This document shows positions 38,701 through 49,294 of a stretch of DNA of 64,000 bases, one piece after another. The DNA lies in assembly GCF_003286085.1 (NCBI RefSeq), contig NW_020825338.1, forward strand, positions 186,001 to 250,000. The letters are read 5' to 3'. The notes under the pieces were generated by a model. That model did no database searches, was not told where the DNA came from, and saw only the letters and a program-made list of their open reading frames with translations. This stretch comes from Drosophila persimilis. Its lineage: Eukaryota; Arthropoda; Insecta; Diptera; Drosophilidae. Numbering within the stretch: position 1 is the stretch's first letter; each line of letters opens with the position of its first letter. A program made the position numbers and the translations under genes.

Positions 38701-40480
38701 CTGGACAAAGTTGTTGCTTGATTTTACTAGGGAGACTTATGCTAGGTTTGAATACTTGTTATACACTGGTAAACTGAATTCTTAGTATGCTCTGAAACAC
38801 CAGTATTTGAGTCGTAAATGATGATACGATTGAAGTGTACACGAAGTATACATCGCTGAGAAGTGCATAAAAGCGCATTACGAAGAACACTACGCCTCGT
38901 TGGTCGATCAATGGAAGATTAAGTGAAGTGGGGATCCAAATATATGTCAGAAAGAGAATGACTAATGACTGTATGATAGGAAATACACGATTCATTGAAA
39001 GAACTCTTCGTCCATTGATGGCTTTTGAAGCTCTTGCTCTGGGTATGTTTACTAGTTCCTACGCAAAATTCCTTGGTTTTAAGTTTTTAGAGAATAAAAC
39101 TCACAATCTCCTTGGCTTTGGGAAATAAGCCTAGAAAAAGACCACAATCGCATTGACAAACGCGGAAGGAAAGCTGTTGTCTGTGATCTGATTTCATTTT
39201 CCCTGCCACATGTCACTCTCCACACATTTCCATGGTACCCGCAGTAAGAGTCGCCGAGAAATGCCAATGAGGTGTAAATATTTATGAACTACGAGTATTT
39301 ATTGAACATTTGACGTGGCTGAGTCTCTGATGACGATTATGATGATGATGATTTAACAACAAAAGCAGCTTCATCATCATCATCAGAATCAGCAGCAGCA
39401 GCAGCAGCCACGGTTACATTAGCTATCGAGAGGAAAAAGAAAAATTTAATTAAAAAAGCAAAAGGCAGTGGGGAGGGAAGGGAAGGGCAGGGGTGGGAGC
39501 ACAAAGAGTAGCAGGAGAAGCAGGACAAAATGTTGACTATGGAATGCCAATTTATGACAGCGCCGACAGAGATGTCATGTACACAGAGATACACACACAC
39601 ACACACATGCAACGTATTGGAGATGGAAGCGGCACAAAAAGCAAAAAGCGAAAATAAATGGAAAATTAATGAAGTGCCGTTTAATGTTGTCTCAATGTAA
39701 ACGCTTTCAACGCAGCGCAAATTAAATTGTTGATGCCATATACGTACGCCCAGAACCACTCAGAACCACTCCCGTGCCAAACTCCCCGCCCTTCAGCCCC
39801 CTGTACAACACACACCATTGGTGGCTGCTTTTGATTTATTGGTTTTCTTCAACCATTTTTTTATATGTACACCAGTGTGTATTTTCCACTGCTCCTGTTG
39901 CTCCTGCTGCGGCTGTTGCTCCTCCTGCATTGTAGATCCTCAGTTGAGCGTTAGCCTCCCTATAAAATTACATTTTCGCAGCCGCCGCAAGCTCCATTTC
40001 CTCCTGCCCTCTGTCGGTGCCATTTTGCACCCCATTCCCCACTCCCACTGGCTGACCACATGGGGAATGCGCAATCCCAACATGGGAGGAACGGAATGAA
40101 GGAATCAAGGAACTTTTCCATATGCAAAGTGCAATGGAAATTGCAATTTTTCATGCGGCTTCCTCTTTGGCTTATGCTTTCAATTCAATCAAATGCAAGG
40201 CACAGCGCAGATGGAATGAGAGCTACAGCCACTACCGCATTATGGGCCATTCCCGTATTCCCGTATTCCCCTCCAACCCTCCCCCCTCCAACAACTGGTC
40301 AGTACTTACCTTCTTGCAGTAATCAAGCAAATCCATTTTATCACGCAAACATGTGGCGCCAGTTGTTTTCTTGCTCAGGTCTGTCACCCAGCGTCCCTCC
40401 TCGGACAGATACTGCGGCTGATAGATTTGTCCGGCCTCGCAGAGCACAGCTATTTGCGGTTCCCAGCGTGGCGAGGCGCC
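22219..40480 (-). CDS. Appl: Appl, amyloid precursor protein-like (exons 2-11; exon 1 not in window)
   Basis: Appl is the single fly homologue of the vertebrate amyloid precursor proteins: a neuronal type I membrane protein with roles in axon outgrowth, synapse growth and long-term memory, cleaved by secretases. Ten exons were assembled by splice sites and recalled melanogaster protein: 40310-40480, 27916-28054, 27575-27793, 26743-27512, 26524-26664, 24395-24544, 23220-23944, 23001-23145, 22752-22931 and 22219-22326. All phases agree and give 915 residues plus stop. Order: E1 (Cys-rich growth-factor-like and copper-binding region), acidic stretch, E2 helical domain, Gln/Ser-rich linker, one transmembrane helix (NVYFTLSFAGIALMAAVFVG), and a cytoplasmic tail with the YENPTY endocytosis motif. 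There is no Kunitz domain, as in other insects. The signal-peptide exon (about 27 residues in melanogaster) lies beyond 64000. Several junctions have in-frame alternatives, described with each exon. Confidence 0.97.
22752..22931 (-). CDS. Appl: Appl exon 10 (transmembrane segment)
   Basis: Sixty codons starting SFSLRREFAHAHAAKEG, then one hydrophobic helix (NVYFTLSFAGIALMAAVFVG) and a basic stop-transfer sequence (AKWRTSRS), ending FIEVDQ. The donor is GTGCGC, which fits the consensus poorly after GTG. It is the only weak donor in the gene. Confidence 0.96.
22932..23000 (-). other. Appl: 69-nt stop-free intron in Appl (possible exitron)
   Basis: The donor GTATTT at 23000 and the acceptor TTGCAG at 22932-22937 flank 69 nt that read in frame as 23 residues without a stop (VFELRRQLVPHLPK...). 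Splicing restores the melanogaster sequence HRES-SFSLRRE. Retention would add 23 residues just outside the membrane. Confidence 0.8.
23001..23145 (-). CDS. Appl: Appl exon 9 (juxtamembrane)
   Basis: It begins by completing a Ser, then TKVQTVLPTVDDDAVQ, and ends THDLGHRES before GTATTTGAG. It lies just outside the membrane, in the region where APP-family proteins are cleaved by alpha- and beta-type secretases. The intron that follows is 69 nt long, a multiple of three, with no stop codon in frame. Confidence 0.94.
23220..23944 (-). CDS. Appl: Appl exon 8 (E2 and Gln/Ser-rich linker)
   Basis: The largest E2 exon: AHHVEKCLQKLLRALHKDR through the helical bundle (PELSAKIAQLMNDYILAL), a long Lys/Glu/Arg helix (RLRLAEKQRKEQRAAEREK), then a Gln/Ser-rich linker and LDTTKSEKDLADAEYAEATVS. 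The linker has more Gln-Ser repeats than I recall in melanogaster. It ends in phase 2 before GTGAGTAC. Confidence 0.96.
24395..24544 (-). CDS. Appl: Appl exon 7 (E2)
   Basis: Fifty codons from TSVQALEEEGNAEKHQ to ALTEQPPN, ending before GTGAGT. Two acceptors stand 12 bases apart in frame: TTTTAG before 24544 gives the TSVQ present in melanogaster, while the CAG just before 24532 would skip those four residues. Confidence 0.95.
24545..26523 (-). other. Appl: Appl intron 6 (2.0 kb)
   Basis: It runs from the GTTAGT donor at 26523 to the TTTTAG acceptor before 24544. It contains GA-rich microsatellites (26469-26491), a G-rich GGGGC run near 25300, pentamer and hexamer repeats such as ACGAT (about 25849-25880), and no recognisable gene. 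Confidence 0.9.
26469..26491 (+). repeat. (GA)n microsatellite
   Basis: A GA run of about 23 bases inside Appl intron 6, close to the exon 6 donor. Confidence 0.9.
26524..26664 (-). CDS. Appl: Appl exon 6 (start of E2)
   Basis: Forty-seven codons, phase 0 at both ends, from RLEESHREKVTRVMKDW to MTARFQ, ending at CAG|GTTAGT. It forms the first long helices of the E2 coiled-coil domain, which binds heparan sulphate and dimerises in the APP family. Confidence 0.96.
26743..27512 (-). CDS. Appl: Appl exon 5 (acidic stretch and linker to E2)
   Basis: A 770-nt exon beginning TDEIHVKKTDLPVMP and ending HQSYKVSQK. It encodes the acidic region (runs of Asp and Glu around DDELDDEDDLMADDEEDE), a Gly-Thr repeat and Ser-rich linker, a run of about 13 Ala, and the conserved SDPYFTHFDPHYEHQSY. 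The linker and the Ala tract look longer than in melanogaster. Two GTAAGT donors stand 12 bases apart (introns starting at 26742 or 26754); the downstream one keeps the VSQK found in melanogaster. Confidence 0.96.
27575..27793 (-). CDS. Appl: Appl exon 4 (copper-binding part of E1)
   Basis: It starts PFQSDALLVPEGC (completing the split Gly) and ends VCCPKHFK before GTGAGTCC, in phase 1. It carries the APP copper-binding-domain pattern, with the HIHNASRCW segment and a Cys-rich end. The acceptor is a NAGNAG: CAG at 27797-27799 or AAG at 27794-27796. The AAG choice reproduces melanogaster RCLGPFQ; the CAG choice would insert one Glu. Confidence 0.95.
27916..28054 (-). CDS. Appl: Appl exon 3 (E1)
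   Basis: It begins AYPNRDITNIVESSHYQ after TTCCAG and ends RCLG (split Gly) before GTGAGTAC. It encodes the rest of the growth-factor-like domain with the conserved GGWCRQG and RCL segments. It ends in phase 1. Confidence 0.96.
29750..29775 (+). repeat. (CA)n microsatellite
   Basis: A pure CA run of about 26 bases in Appl intron 2. Confidence 0.9.
31270..31301 (+). repeat. (TTTCG)n pentanucleotide repeat
   Basis: About six perfect TTTCG units in Appl intron 2. Confidence 0.9.
31768..31835 (+). mobile_element. Diverged DINE-1/Helentron-like fragment
   Basis: The words TACCTTTTACAGAGGGCGTA, then AAAGGAGCGTCTCCGAC and TTTATAAAG, are in the order seen in fly DINE-1-type elements (TACCCTTGCAGAGGGTA, AAGGAGACATCTCCGAC, CTATAAAG). 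The copy is short and eroded. The assignment is from memory of the repeat family. Confidence 0.4.
37485..37870 (+). mobile_element. SGM/ISBu-like interspersed element (obscura-group type)
   Basis: TATACCCGATAC at 37521-37532 is inverted at 37855-37866 (GTATCGGATATA, 11 of 12 matching), giving a unit of about 346 bp. Just outside the left end is a GC hairpin (GTTGC and GCAAC arms at 37493-37512). The interior holds TGATCAAGAATATATATACT followed by TTATGGGGTCGGAAACGATT, words of DINE/SGM-type non-autonomous elements common in obscura-group genomes. TGATCAAGAATA is partly duplicated at 37737-37760. There is no transposase frame. Confidence 0.65.
37960..38578 (-). pseudogene. DNAJB12/14-like J-domain retrocopy with a frameshift
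   Basis: Two overlapping minus-strand frames together look like an intronless, shortened DNAJB12/DNAJB14 (fly CG3061-like) protein: an ER-membrane J protein that recruits Hsp70. The first frame (ATG at 38576-38578) holds AVRRIHSCGNNYYKMLDV, the J-domain HPD at residues 47-49 and a final helix to about DFDQKL. The second frame ends at 37960. It holds a hydrophobic helix (AIAIVLIIFVLIIVYLFYI) and a DUF1977-like C-terminus (NIKVPYYLPQN, HYRDSLLEYA, MPSCDKL). Moving between them needs a +1 shift within about 38320-38370. The Gly-rich linker normally between the J domain and the helix is missing. It lies in Appl intron 2, same strand. It may be a pseudogene, or a working gene with a sequence error or a missed small intron. 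The HPD motif is intact. Confidence 0.72.
38759..38995 (-). CDS. Small hydrophobic ORF, 78 aa, unknown
   Basis: An ATG at 38993-38995 opens 78 codons ending with TAG at 38759. The peptide has two or three hydrophobic stretches (IIQSLVILFLTYIWI and VVFFVMRFYALLSDVYFVY). It ends about 180 bases upstream of the J-domain retrocopy on the same strand. I do not recognise a family. It may be a membrane peptide, a remnant of a multi-pass protein, or chance. Confidence 0.2.
   Translation of the reverse strand: MNRVFPIIQSLVILFLTYIWIPTSLNLPLIDQRGVVFFVMRFYALLSDVYFVYTSIVSSFTTQILVFQSILRIQFTSV
40310..40480 (-). CDS. Appl: Appl exon 2 (start of E1)
   Basis: Fifty-seven codons, phase 0 at both ends, starting after CTGCAG with GASPRWEPQIAVLCEAG and ending at DYCKK before GTAAGTAC. 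It encodes the first part of the growth-factor-like domain, including the conserved LCEAGQIYQPQY and the Cys residues that pair across E1. In melanogaster the preceding exon supplies the signal peptide. Confidence 0.96.
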
Positions 40481-40770
40481 CTGCAGAGAAACGGCATAGA
40501 ATAGATAGAAAAACAGATTTTATAGAAATGCTTGATACGAATAGTTATTTGATATTAAATCAGATATTTCTAATTGACTTTCAGTACTGTTGTTAGGCCA
40601 TCCCTCAGGTCCTTTCAAACGCGAAAAAGGAGTCGGGTACTGGAGCGACCGAAATCATACAAGATATTTCAAAAATTTTCATTCAGGAAATTTTAGCAAT
40701 GCGTATACGCAATGCCAGCTATGTGTATACGTGTGTCCTGCTGTGCGTGTGACTGTGAATGTGTGTGTGT

Positions 40771-40782
40771 GGGGGGGGGGGG
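40771..40782 (+). repeat. Poly(G) run after (GT)n
   Basis: Twelve guanines in a row follow a short GT repeat, near the start of Appl intron 1. Confidence 0.9.
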
Positions 40783-41149
40783 AGAATGGGGAATCAAGAA
40801 AGCCAAAGACAAGAAAACGAAACACGAAAGAAGACAGCAAAGAGCGGTATACGTATACAAAGACATCGCAAGGAACATTAATCATACGCCACATTGTGCA
40901 CATCCCACATTCCTGAGGCAACACCCCAACCAGCCTCTTCTCTGTGTGTGGGAGGCGTGCCAAAGCGATAAAAAATGATGCCCCAAGCCCAAGCCAAAGC
41001 CTGGCACAGAAGCTGAAGAGGCAGATCAGGAACGGCAGCAGAGGAGAGCTCACATGAGAGGCTAGCACCGTGCCAAAGAGCAATTAATGGGTGTCATTAG
41101 GAAGGAGAGGGTAAACGCTTCATTACCACATGACATGGGCAGTCAGGTC

Positions 41150-41185
41150 GACAGGCCAGGCCAGGCCAGGACAGGCCAGGCCAGT
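41150..41185 (+). repeat. (GGCCA)n pentanucleotide repeat
   Basis: Several copies of a five-base CAGGC/GGCCA unit in tandem within Appl intron 1. Confidence 0.8.
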
Positions 41186-42928
41186 CCCTGCCTCTCTCTT
41201 TCTCTTTTCTACAGATGATGAATGTTCTGGCAAATTATGCATAACGATATCAATTGATACATTGATTGATTGATGTCCTGCCAGAGGCGATGCAGAGATA
41301 GAACAGAGAAAAACAGCAGTTCAGTCAGCCGTCAACACTTCTATTTCTACCAACTTATATGTATCTCTAGCTTACCCATAAAATGGATAATCACCAGAGG
41401 CAATGGCCGACAATTCGAGAGAATCAGAATGGCGCAGCCAGCCAGGGTAAGGGTAATACGGCCTGGGAGAGATCGGAGACAATGCCAACGCTGATTGCAA
41501 TCAAAGCTTTCCAGCTCTCAATTATGACCGGGAACAATAAACGTATTTTGCGATCTGCGCTTTGCTTTTAATTCACAGCTTCAATTTCCACCTCCGTGCC
41601 ACCTCCCGCTCTGTTCTATTTGGCTCTTCCCTGCGTTCTGTCTGGTCTTTCCCAAAACTGGGGGCTTAAGTCCCTGGTCTTTGTTCCAGTTTTGGGCTGG
41701 CACAATCAAAATGGAGCAGGCGGCTCTCTCCGAGTGAGTTTACCCGCCCAGGGTTTGCCTTTGTTCTGCTCCTGCATTGTTCCGTGAAGCTTGCTGGATG
41801 CAAGCGACTCCCAGAATACGCGAAATATATTTACTTATTCACTCACGGACCACCTGCAAAACGATGATTTCTGCGAGGCCAGAAGTTGGCATCGAATTGG
41901 GAATATCTCCTGAAGAGACACGTTTTCGAACTGAAATGCAATTCCAGCTTAGGGCTTAAACTCCAACGGGGAACGTGGCAGCATACTCATTGATAGATAA
42001 TGGAATGTCCTTCATGGGAACTTTTCATCACTCCTCTATTTCCCCATTTTGCAGAAATTATCCCTTTCCATCATAAAGCGACGTAATACACGTAGAAGGA
42101 AACGTATTTATCGTTACATTTAATCTTAGTTCTGAGGAAAAAGGACTATCCTTTTTAGTCTTGGCTTTTATTCATGTCTAGAGGCTTACCTGAAGAAAGA
42201 TTGCCTTAGAGACACTGCATCAACACCAACCAACACTGGGCGTCTCTTCGGTCTTAATCAATATTTATAGGTATTGATGGAAAAACCTACAAATTCCCAG
42301 AGTCCCCCACCTATCACCGACCACTTCCCACCTCCCACTTCCCAGCTCCCACTTCCCACAAAAAGAAACGAACAAAGTGAAGCTATTCATATTCATCACA
42401 CACGCTCTACGAGTTGATGCGCCACCCACCGTGTCCACCTCCAACACGCCATGTGCACGCCTGGCCGTACGCATTAAACTGCTTCAAAAGTAACGGATAC
42501 TTGTAAAACTTCATTAAAGTCGACTTCCGGCTGCCAGGCAGCTGAAATATGCATTGCATTATACTCGTACACGTACTTCGAGCTTCTCCCGAGTCCTGGC
42601 TCTGATCCTGGGTGTGCGCCAGTCCATAACCCTTTCTCTGCTTTTGCCTCTATCTCTACCTTTTTCCATTTCCATTTCACTCCTCCTGCACTTTTCCTTC
42701 TCGCATTTGTGCACGTTGGTGTGCGTTCAACTATTTTAAAAGTAATTAAGTTGGCAAAAAGGCGCCAATGTGGTTCTGAAGCTTTTATCAGTTTGTCCGT
42801 TGCTCCTCAGACGCCTTCCGACAGGAGCAGAATGCAGAGAGGATGTGCAGCCATTTTTCCAGGCAATCTAATAATTCAACCAAAACAACAGCAACAGCAC
42901 ACACATGCACACACATAGACCCAAAGAA

Positions 42929-42964
42929 CCCCCCCCCCCCCCACACACACACACACACACACAC
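42929..42964 (+). repeat. Poly(C) plus (CA)n
   Basis: Fourteen cytosines are followed by about 22 bases of pure CA repeat. A (GT)n run follows about 40 bases later (about 43006-43020), so the CA and GT tracts could pair as a hairpin. Confidence 0.9.
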
Positions 42965-43570
42965 ATTTGCATGGGCTTGGGCAATGCCCTCTACTCTATT
43001 ATGGGTGTGTGTGTGTGTGTTTGCTTATGCAGATTTTGTTTGGCTTTGGGCCTGGAACCAGGACTGCACTTGTTGTTGCCCACGCCCCCCGTTACTGCTG
43101 GGCCAAGTTGCTGCTACGTTGTTTACACTAACACCAACAATGGCATATGCCAAACAACAAACAACAACGAGTGTGACATGGGTTACGGGGGGGGGCTGAG
43201 GTGGTCCTGAGGGCGTGCTGAGTGGGGCAATAATAATGTCGCTAACCATGGCAACGCAATGTGCAAACAAAGCCACAAAGACAAATTTGACAGGAATAAA
43301 GGGAGAGGCAGAGACTAGAGAGTAGAAGAGTTTTACAGAGGAAAGTAGGGAGAAATTTAGAGTATTACACAGCCAGAGAGAGAGGCAAACATATACTCCC
43401 ATGTAGATATAGGGAGCCGAGATAGAGGGAGACCTCTATTTGACAACCAAATCAGTTTACGTTGCCTTCCGTTGCAGACTTCGGACCTCAGACTAATGTA
43501 CGGATGCCGCAAAATAATATGGCATGCATGCTATTGTGTGTGTGTTCGCGAAAAGCCAAAACAAGCGAAT

Positions 43571-43571
<1 letters not shown>

Positions 43572-43606
<35 letters not shown>
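43572..43606 (+). repeat. (GA)n microsatellite
   Basis: A pure GA run of about 35 bases within Appl intron 1. Confidence 0.9.
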
Positions 43607-43611
<5 letters not shown>

Positions 43612-45037
43612 CAAGAGAGCGGAAGTGTCATATCTTTTTTTGTCTATGCCCTAGAGAGAGCAAACGAATGCATGTCCTGCGACAATTATGCGGAATTTTA
43701 GGTATTTGTGGCTTGGGAGACAGGAAAGCTTCTTGCGAATGACACAGAAAAACTCTCTTAAGTTACAGTTCCTCCTTTGTAGTTGATTGAAGGATACCCC
43801 ACGATAATCCAGGCTCGACTTCGGCCCGCCTTTGAGTTGATATCAAAGAAATTCATTCAACTGCCGCCAAGACCAGACTCACGGATATATAAAGACAGAC
43901 AGTGTCTGACAAAGGGACAAGCGACAAAAGAAAATATTGCATCGCGAACATCCACAACATTGAAGGGAAGCAGTGTGGGGGGTAGATTGGAGATGGGCCA
44001 TGTTGCATGTGCAACAGCCGCCGGCAGTAAGTTGTCAGGCCAGGCCAGGCCACGCCCACCAAACAGGCAGGCCTTCCACCTGCTGCGCGTCTGTTTATGC
44101 TTCCGTCTGCAGCTATCGTCTCTGTTCGTTTTCTCCTTCTTCTTCCGTTGCCGTAATTGTTGTTGCTGCATTCGCTGCTGAATGGCAATCATGGCAGCAC
44201 CCCCGGCCCCGCGGACCTCCGCCGCCCCACCCCCACTGCATCCGCTGTGTTTGCTGAACAAGCTGAAAGGGCGACAAATTGTAATCAAATGCACGCATGA
44301 GTGTCTCTATGTCTCCCCAATGGTCGTGGGCGTGGCGATGCGACAGGTTTTGGCATTGCCCGACCTCTAGGGGAGCGGAAAAAACACGCTTAAGGGCACT
44401 GAATGGACATTGATTAACTGCTGACTCGGAAAATACTCCGCTTACTCCCCGTACACTCGTTGTTTCGCATGTGCCCAACTTAACAATCAACAATATGGGC
44501 CAGCACCGAAAAGTGTGCAACAAAAACTACTTTCGAGAAATACTTAAGGACAGTACAGTCCACTGCAGTGGAGGAAAACGAAAATATACCTCTTTCCTCA
44601 TTTTCCTCATACGTAGACTTTTGAAAAACGGGCGAGATCAAACCGCATTCAATTCTCACTTTCGATATAAAAACTCAGAGCCGTCTCCCTCCAGCCCCAT
44701 GGCGGAGGGAACTGGAGATGTGTATGGAAATGTTTCTAGGGTAGAATGTCGAGAGCAAAGCAAACCGGCAATAAGTACTTTGGGGGCTACTTATAATGGC
44801 CAGAACGAAGTCACGGCGCAGAGCCGGCGTAGTCACGGGACGCGCCGAAAGAGGACCTTAAGTGAAAGCAGGGCCGACCAGAGACGACAGAAACACAATT
44901 ATGTTAATGTTTACTCGACCGTAATTAACTCAAATTTATGATATTTTAATTTCAGCCAAACGGGAGCCAGGGTCCGGGAATTGGGAACCAGGAACCGGGA
45001 ACAGGCCCAGAACAGGACACTTGGGAGAGAGAGAGGC

Positions 45038-45063
45038 AGAGAGAGAGAGAGAGAGAGAGAGAG
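45038..45063 (+). repeat. (GA)n microsatellite
   Basis: A GA run of about 26 bases within Appl intron 1. Confidence 0.9.
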
Positions 45064-46185
45064 CGAACTGAGCTCGAACTTTGCGAGAAGAAGGAACAGA
45101 GAAGAGAACAGAACAGAAGGGGAAACGGGAGCAAAGCGAAACAAACAAAAGAAAATTGCGTTATAATAACACACGTAAAAAAGTTCGTCCTTCCCATAGC
45201 CTCTTTCTTTTCCGTCTTACCCAACGTTATGCTTAATCTGAGTTGGAGACAAATAGAATTTTAATGCAAAATAAAACGAAAATGCTTCTCTTTTTTTGTG
45301 TTTGGTCCGTCTCGTATTCTAGCGGAACCCAGGCAGCGAGGGCGAAGGAAAAGGAATAACAAATGCTCTGATCGGTGGAAATTTACAACTACAGACCGTT
45401 TCGTGGCTATAAGGACTGATTTTTGTAGCAGCTCCCTTGTGTACTTGTGTACCACGAGTAATTTTGTTGAGAAAGTTGTTCGAATCGACTATATTTCAAT
45501 AATATCATACGTTTTATCTGTAGCGGAAGCTGAATAAATAAAGGATAAATCTTTTCCGTAATATCTTTAACATTTTTTGGAACGTTCGATGTCTGATTTG
45601 TACCACAGTCTTCAACCAAATCTATCAGACAGAAATTGGCTGAAACTTATTAAAAGAAAAATGTGTATCCATATTTATATGAATATTTTCAACGACTGTA
45701 TCTTTAAAGTTTAAACACATCTAAATAATCTGTTCTTTAATCAAAATATGAATACCATAATTTCAAATTTGTTTCGATTCAAAACCCCTAGCTATAACAA
45801 TTATCGATTGTTTATATAAATGATTGAGTATTGTATGCTCGAGTTTAGGTAGGAAAAGGTAGAGCAACCGCAGACCATGTGCCCCAAACCTTGTCCGGCC
45901 CCCTTTCTGCAGTGTTTAGGGCATTCGAATTATGCTTTGCATGTTAAATTGGCGGGCCAACAGCCAGGCAGAAGAAATGGTCAGGGTGGGAGGCAAGGAG
46001 GAAAAGGGGGAGAAACGGGGCAGAGTGGGATGCGGAGGAAAGAGTGGGAAATGGAAAAGCAGGGACTTCAACAAAAAAACACGTAGCAAGTGCAAAAAAA
46101 GCTAACAAAAAATATAGGAAGAAACAAATTGTGAAAAATAGCCACAAGCAAGTGCTACCAATGGGGGAGGGACTGTTGGAACAGG

Positions 46186-46218
46186 GGATGGGGATGGGGA
46201 TGGGGATGGGGATGGGGA
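46186..46218 (+). repeat. (GGGGAT)n repeat
   Basis: Five tandem GGGGAT-type units, each with a run of four guanines. It could fold as a G-quadruplex on the plus (non-transcribed) strand of Appl. Confidence 0.85.
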
Positions 46219-46617
46219 GGGGGAGAAGGAGGGTGGTAAAGTGGGCAGTGTTGCCTAAGTAGCGTGTCGCGCGAAGTAAGTTAAAGTTTTGGGAATTTGA
46301 GGAAACGTTTGCCCCATCTTTCTGGCAGCGGGACTCTTTGGGAGCTGGCCAGAGTTGGTCTCTCTTTGACACACACACACACACACATGTAGACATACAC
46401 ATATAGAAAGAAAGAGAGAGTCTTGTGTGTCGCTCGGCTATTATTTATGAGTTTGCTACGTTTTGCTGTCTTTTGTGCATTTTCGCTTTTTGCCATTTAA
46501 CTTCTTTTTTTTGCATCATTTTCCCATCTTTTCTTTGTTGGTTTTTTTCATTTTAGCTGTCGTTTTTTCGTTCCGTTTGCTTGTGGCTCAATTTCGAGTG
46601 TCAAAAGCGATGTGGTT

Positions 46618-46669
46618 GTTGTTGGTTGTTCGTTGGTTGTTCGTTGGTTGTTCGTTGGTTGTTCGTTGA
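46618..46669 (+). repeat. 11-bp minisatellite (GGTTGTTCGTT)
   Basis: Four near-perfect tandem copies of an 11-base unit with a partial fifth, within Appl intron 1. Confidence 0.9.
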
Positions 46670-49294
46670 TGACTCAGCACACTAAGCCTGCAACTGCCTC
46701 GGAGGGGTGCCTGTGTTCATGTGGAGTGTGAGGCTTTTGGTCATTTGCCATGAAATTCCCTTTGCTTTGGCCTCTCCTTTCTATCTTTGCACTCAAACAT
46801 CTGTCAGCCTATCTCTCTCTCTCTGTGAGTGCGTATTTGCGTGTGTAAGTGTATGAATCAAGGAATTTTACATACACACATACAAATGCAGATCGAAAGC
46901 TGCTTCCAGCTGCTATGAAAAATCTGAGAAATAAGGTAGAAAGAAAACGCAAACGGGAAGCGGAAACTTTTTTGGAGAAAAGTTGGCATCAAGTAAAATC
47001 CTAAAAATTTCTTCATTTCTTGCTCCATCTCTTCGAGTTCCAACCGCTCTTTCTCAGTCTCCTTCTCTCTCAGGTAAGTCAGACAAGTGCTTTGACAGAG
47101 CAGACACACACACACACACATACTAACACTGCCATGCAAATTGAAATTAATTTTGTGAAAAGTGCCTGCAAGTATGCAACACAATTTTTCCAAGCCAACT
47201 TTGCGACGTGACAAGGAGTATGCGAGTGTCTGTCTTTGCATCTGTGTGTGTATATGTGCAAAGTACTGTTCTACTAATTGATGCTTTTGAAAACGCTTTT
47301 AATTACATTTGCGGGAGGTGCCTGCCAAAGGCTAGGATGCGCTTGGAGCAGAAACCTGCCACTGGAGTGCTTCCCTCATAAGCTGGCGAATGCTCATCGG
47401 CAGTCAGCACTTTCATCATCAGCGACAACATCATCATCATCATCGGCAGTGGCTGTGGCTATTTTAGTAGATTCAGCTGGATAGCCAGCTGCCCACCAGT
47501 TCATCATTGATTCAATGGCATTTTCAATTTCCATTTTTGCACTTTTATCGTGCAACTGCTTTTCCTCTCACCTCTCACGTCCCACAGTTTTCCATTTTCC
47601 CAGCGGCCTCCTACCCCTGCATCTAATTGATTTTGCATAGCCATTGGCCTGATCTGTGACTGCTGGCCCTCCTGCAGCGTATCTATGTCGGTATCTATCT
47701 CCTGCAGGAGCTCCTCAATTATAGAACTTTTGGCCCCAAAATGAAATTACTCAAGTTTGGCTCCACGCTTCCATTGGGCTGGGATTGGTCTGTGTTTTCC
47801 TTCTCTTTTCGTTCTCTTTGCGCATAGCTTGGTGAATTTTCGATTTCTCGATGACTTCAGACGATGTTCCCGCCCCGTCCAGATAATTTGGGTCATTCCA
47901 CTCCCAGTTAGCTCTCGTCCTGGCTCTCGTCCCCGAATCGAATGTCTATTGGGCGGTTCATTATTTGTCGATTTCCTGCAGATCACCCGCTCCCACATCT
48001 CGGCCTCTGTCTGCTTCCTTCATTTCATTTCACTTCATCTTATTTCAGTTCGGTTTTTTATGCAGCTAATTGAGCGCGAGCAGTGTAAGAGTGCGTTTAA
48101 TGGCTCCAGATGACAATTGGAAACTCATTTGTAATGGGTGAATGTGGATGTTTGCAAGCGATATTTAGCTTGCCAATTGCCCAAAAGTTGGCTTTGCTCC
48201 ATTCAACGAAATTAGATGCAGACTGAGAACAGGCACTAGGGCCGCTCAAGTGTTATAGAAAATCAGAGAGAGAAAGAGACTTGAGACACGGTTGCCAATT
48301 GAGCTGGGATAGGTAAAAGTAAGAGCACGAAAACGATGTTAAAACAGGCCTGAAAAATGAGAAAGGTGCAGACTCGTGTAAGCCGAGAAAAAGACAGAGT
48401 TCAATTGAGGAGTGCCAATTGTCTGGAACAAAAACTAAAAGGAAAATATATAAAATGTTGTGCATTTGCATTATCTGAATATGTTTTGGGGTAATTGTAA
48501 GCTATAATTTCTGTACATTTCAATTTAATCCAATATAATGGGCTCCAGACGAAATTTTGATTGAAAACTGCTAAAAGTTTACGAAAAGGTGTCACACTCA
48601 TGATATCGATTGGTTTTTCGTGATCCTTCAGATTCAATACATATGTACATATATTTGATAATTTGATTTATATACACATTGAATGTTTTATTTTCTATGT
48701 TCTGCAACACAATTCCCAATCAGTCAATTGATCCAATGATTCTCATGCCCGCTTCATTATTCTCTCCTACGGAGCCTTTCTATACCCCTGCCACGCTCCA
48801 TCCACATCCCTCCAACTCAAAATCCAACAGAATCAGAAAAGAACGAAACGAAGTTGAGTGAAAAATTAACGCTGAATCAGCACCGTAATCAACAAAAATT
48901 ACGCAAAATTCATGGCCATGCAAGCAGCGATGAATCAGGCGGAAGACGAGGGGTACGGAGAATGGACAGCCACGTATGTTGCAGCCATAATGAAAATGCT
49001 GGCTAACAACATTATAATCCTGGCCACAAATTGCTGAGGCTTAAAACGTTCGCTCGATAATAAATATGATTAATTTTACAAAAATAAAAGCCTACACACT
49101 GGCCAAAAAGAGATAGGCAGAACAGCGAGAGAGAGAGAGAGAGAGACAGTGAGAGTGAGTACTTAGTACAGTTGGCCACAAAACATTTGTGATGTGTGTA
49201 GAAGGGGTAAAAGTGTTTGCCCAAAATGCAATAAAGCTGCCAAAACAAAAAACTAATCAACAAATTATGGGAGCTAAGTGGACAGGAGCAGCGC

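Larger units (their letters stand above)
28055..40309 (-). other. Appl: Appl intron 2 (12.3 kb)
   Basis: It is bounded by the donor GTAAGTAC at 40309 and the acceptor TTCCAG before 28054. On the same strand it contains a frameshifted J-domain retrocopy (37960-38578), a small hydrophobic frame (38759-38995) and an SGM/ISBu-like element (about 37485-37870). A diverged transposon fragment lies near 31768-31835. The rest is non-coding, with CA and GT microsatellites. Confidence 0.9.

Noticed and set aside
44471-44941. 156-codon plus-strand frame in Appl intron 1
   Set aside because: It has no familiar motif and no splice context; it probably arose by chance.
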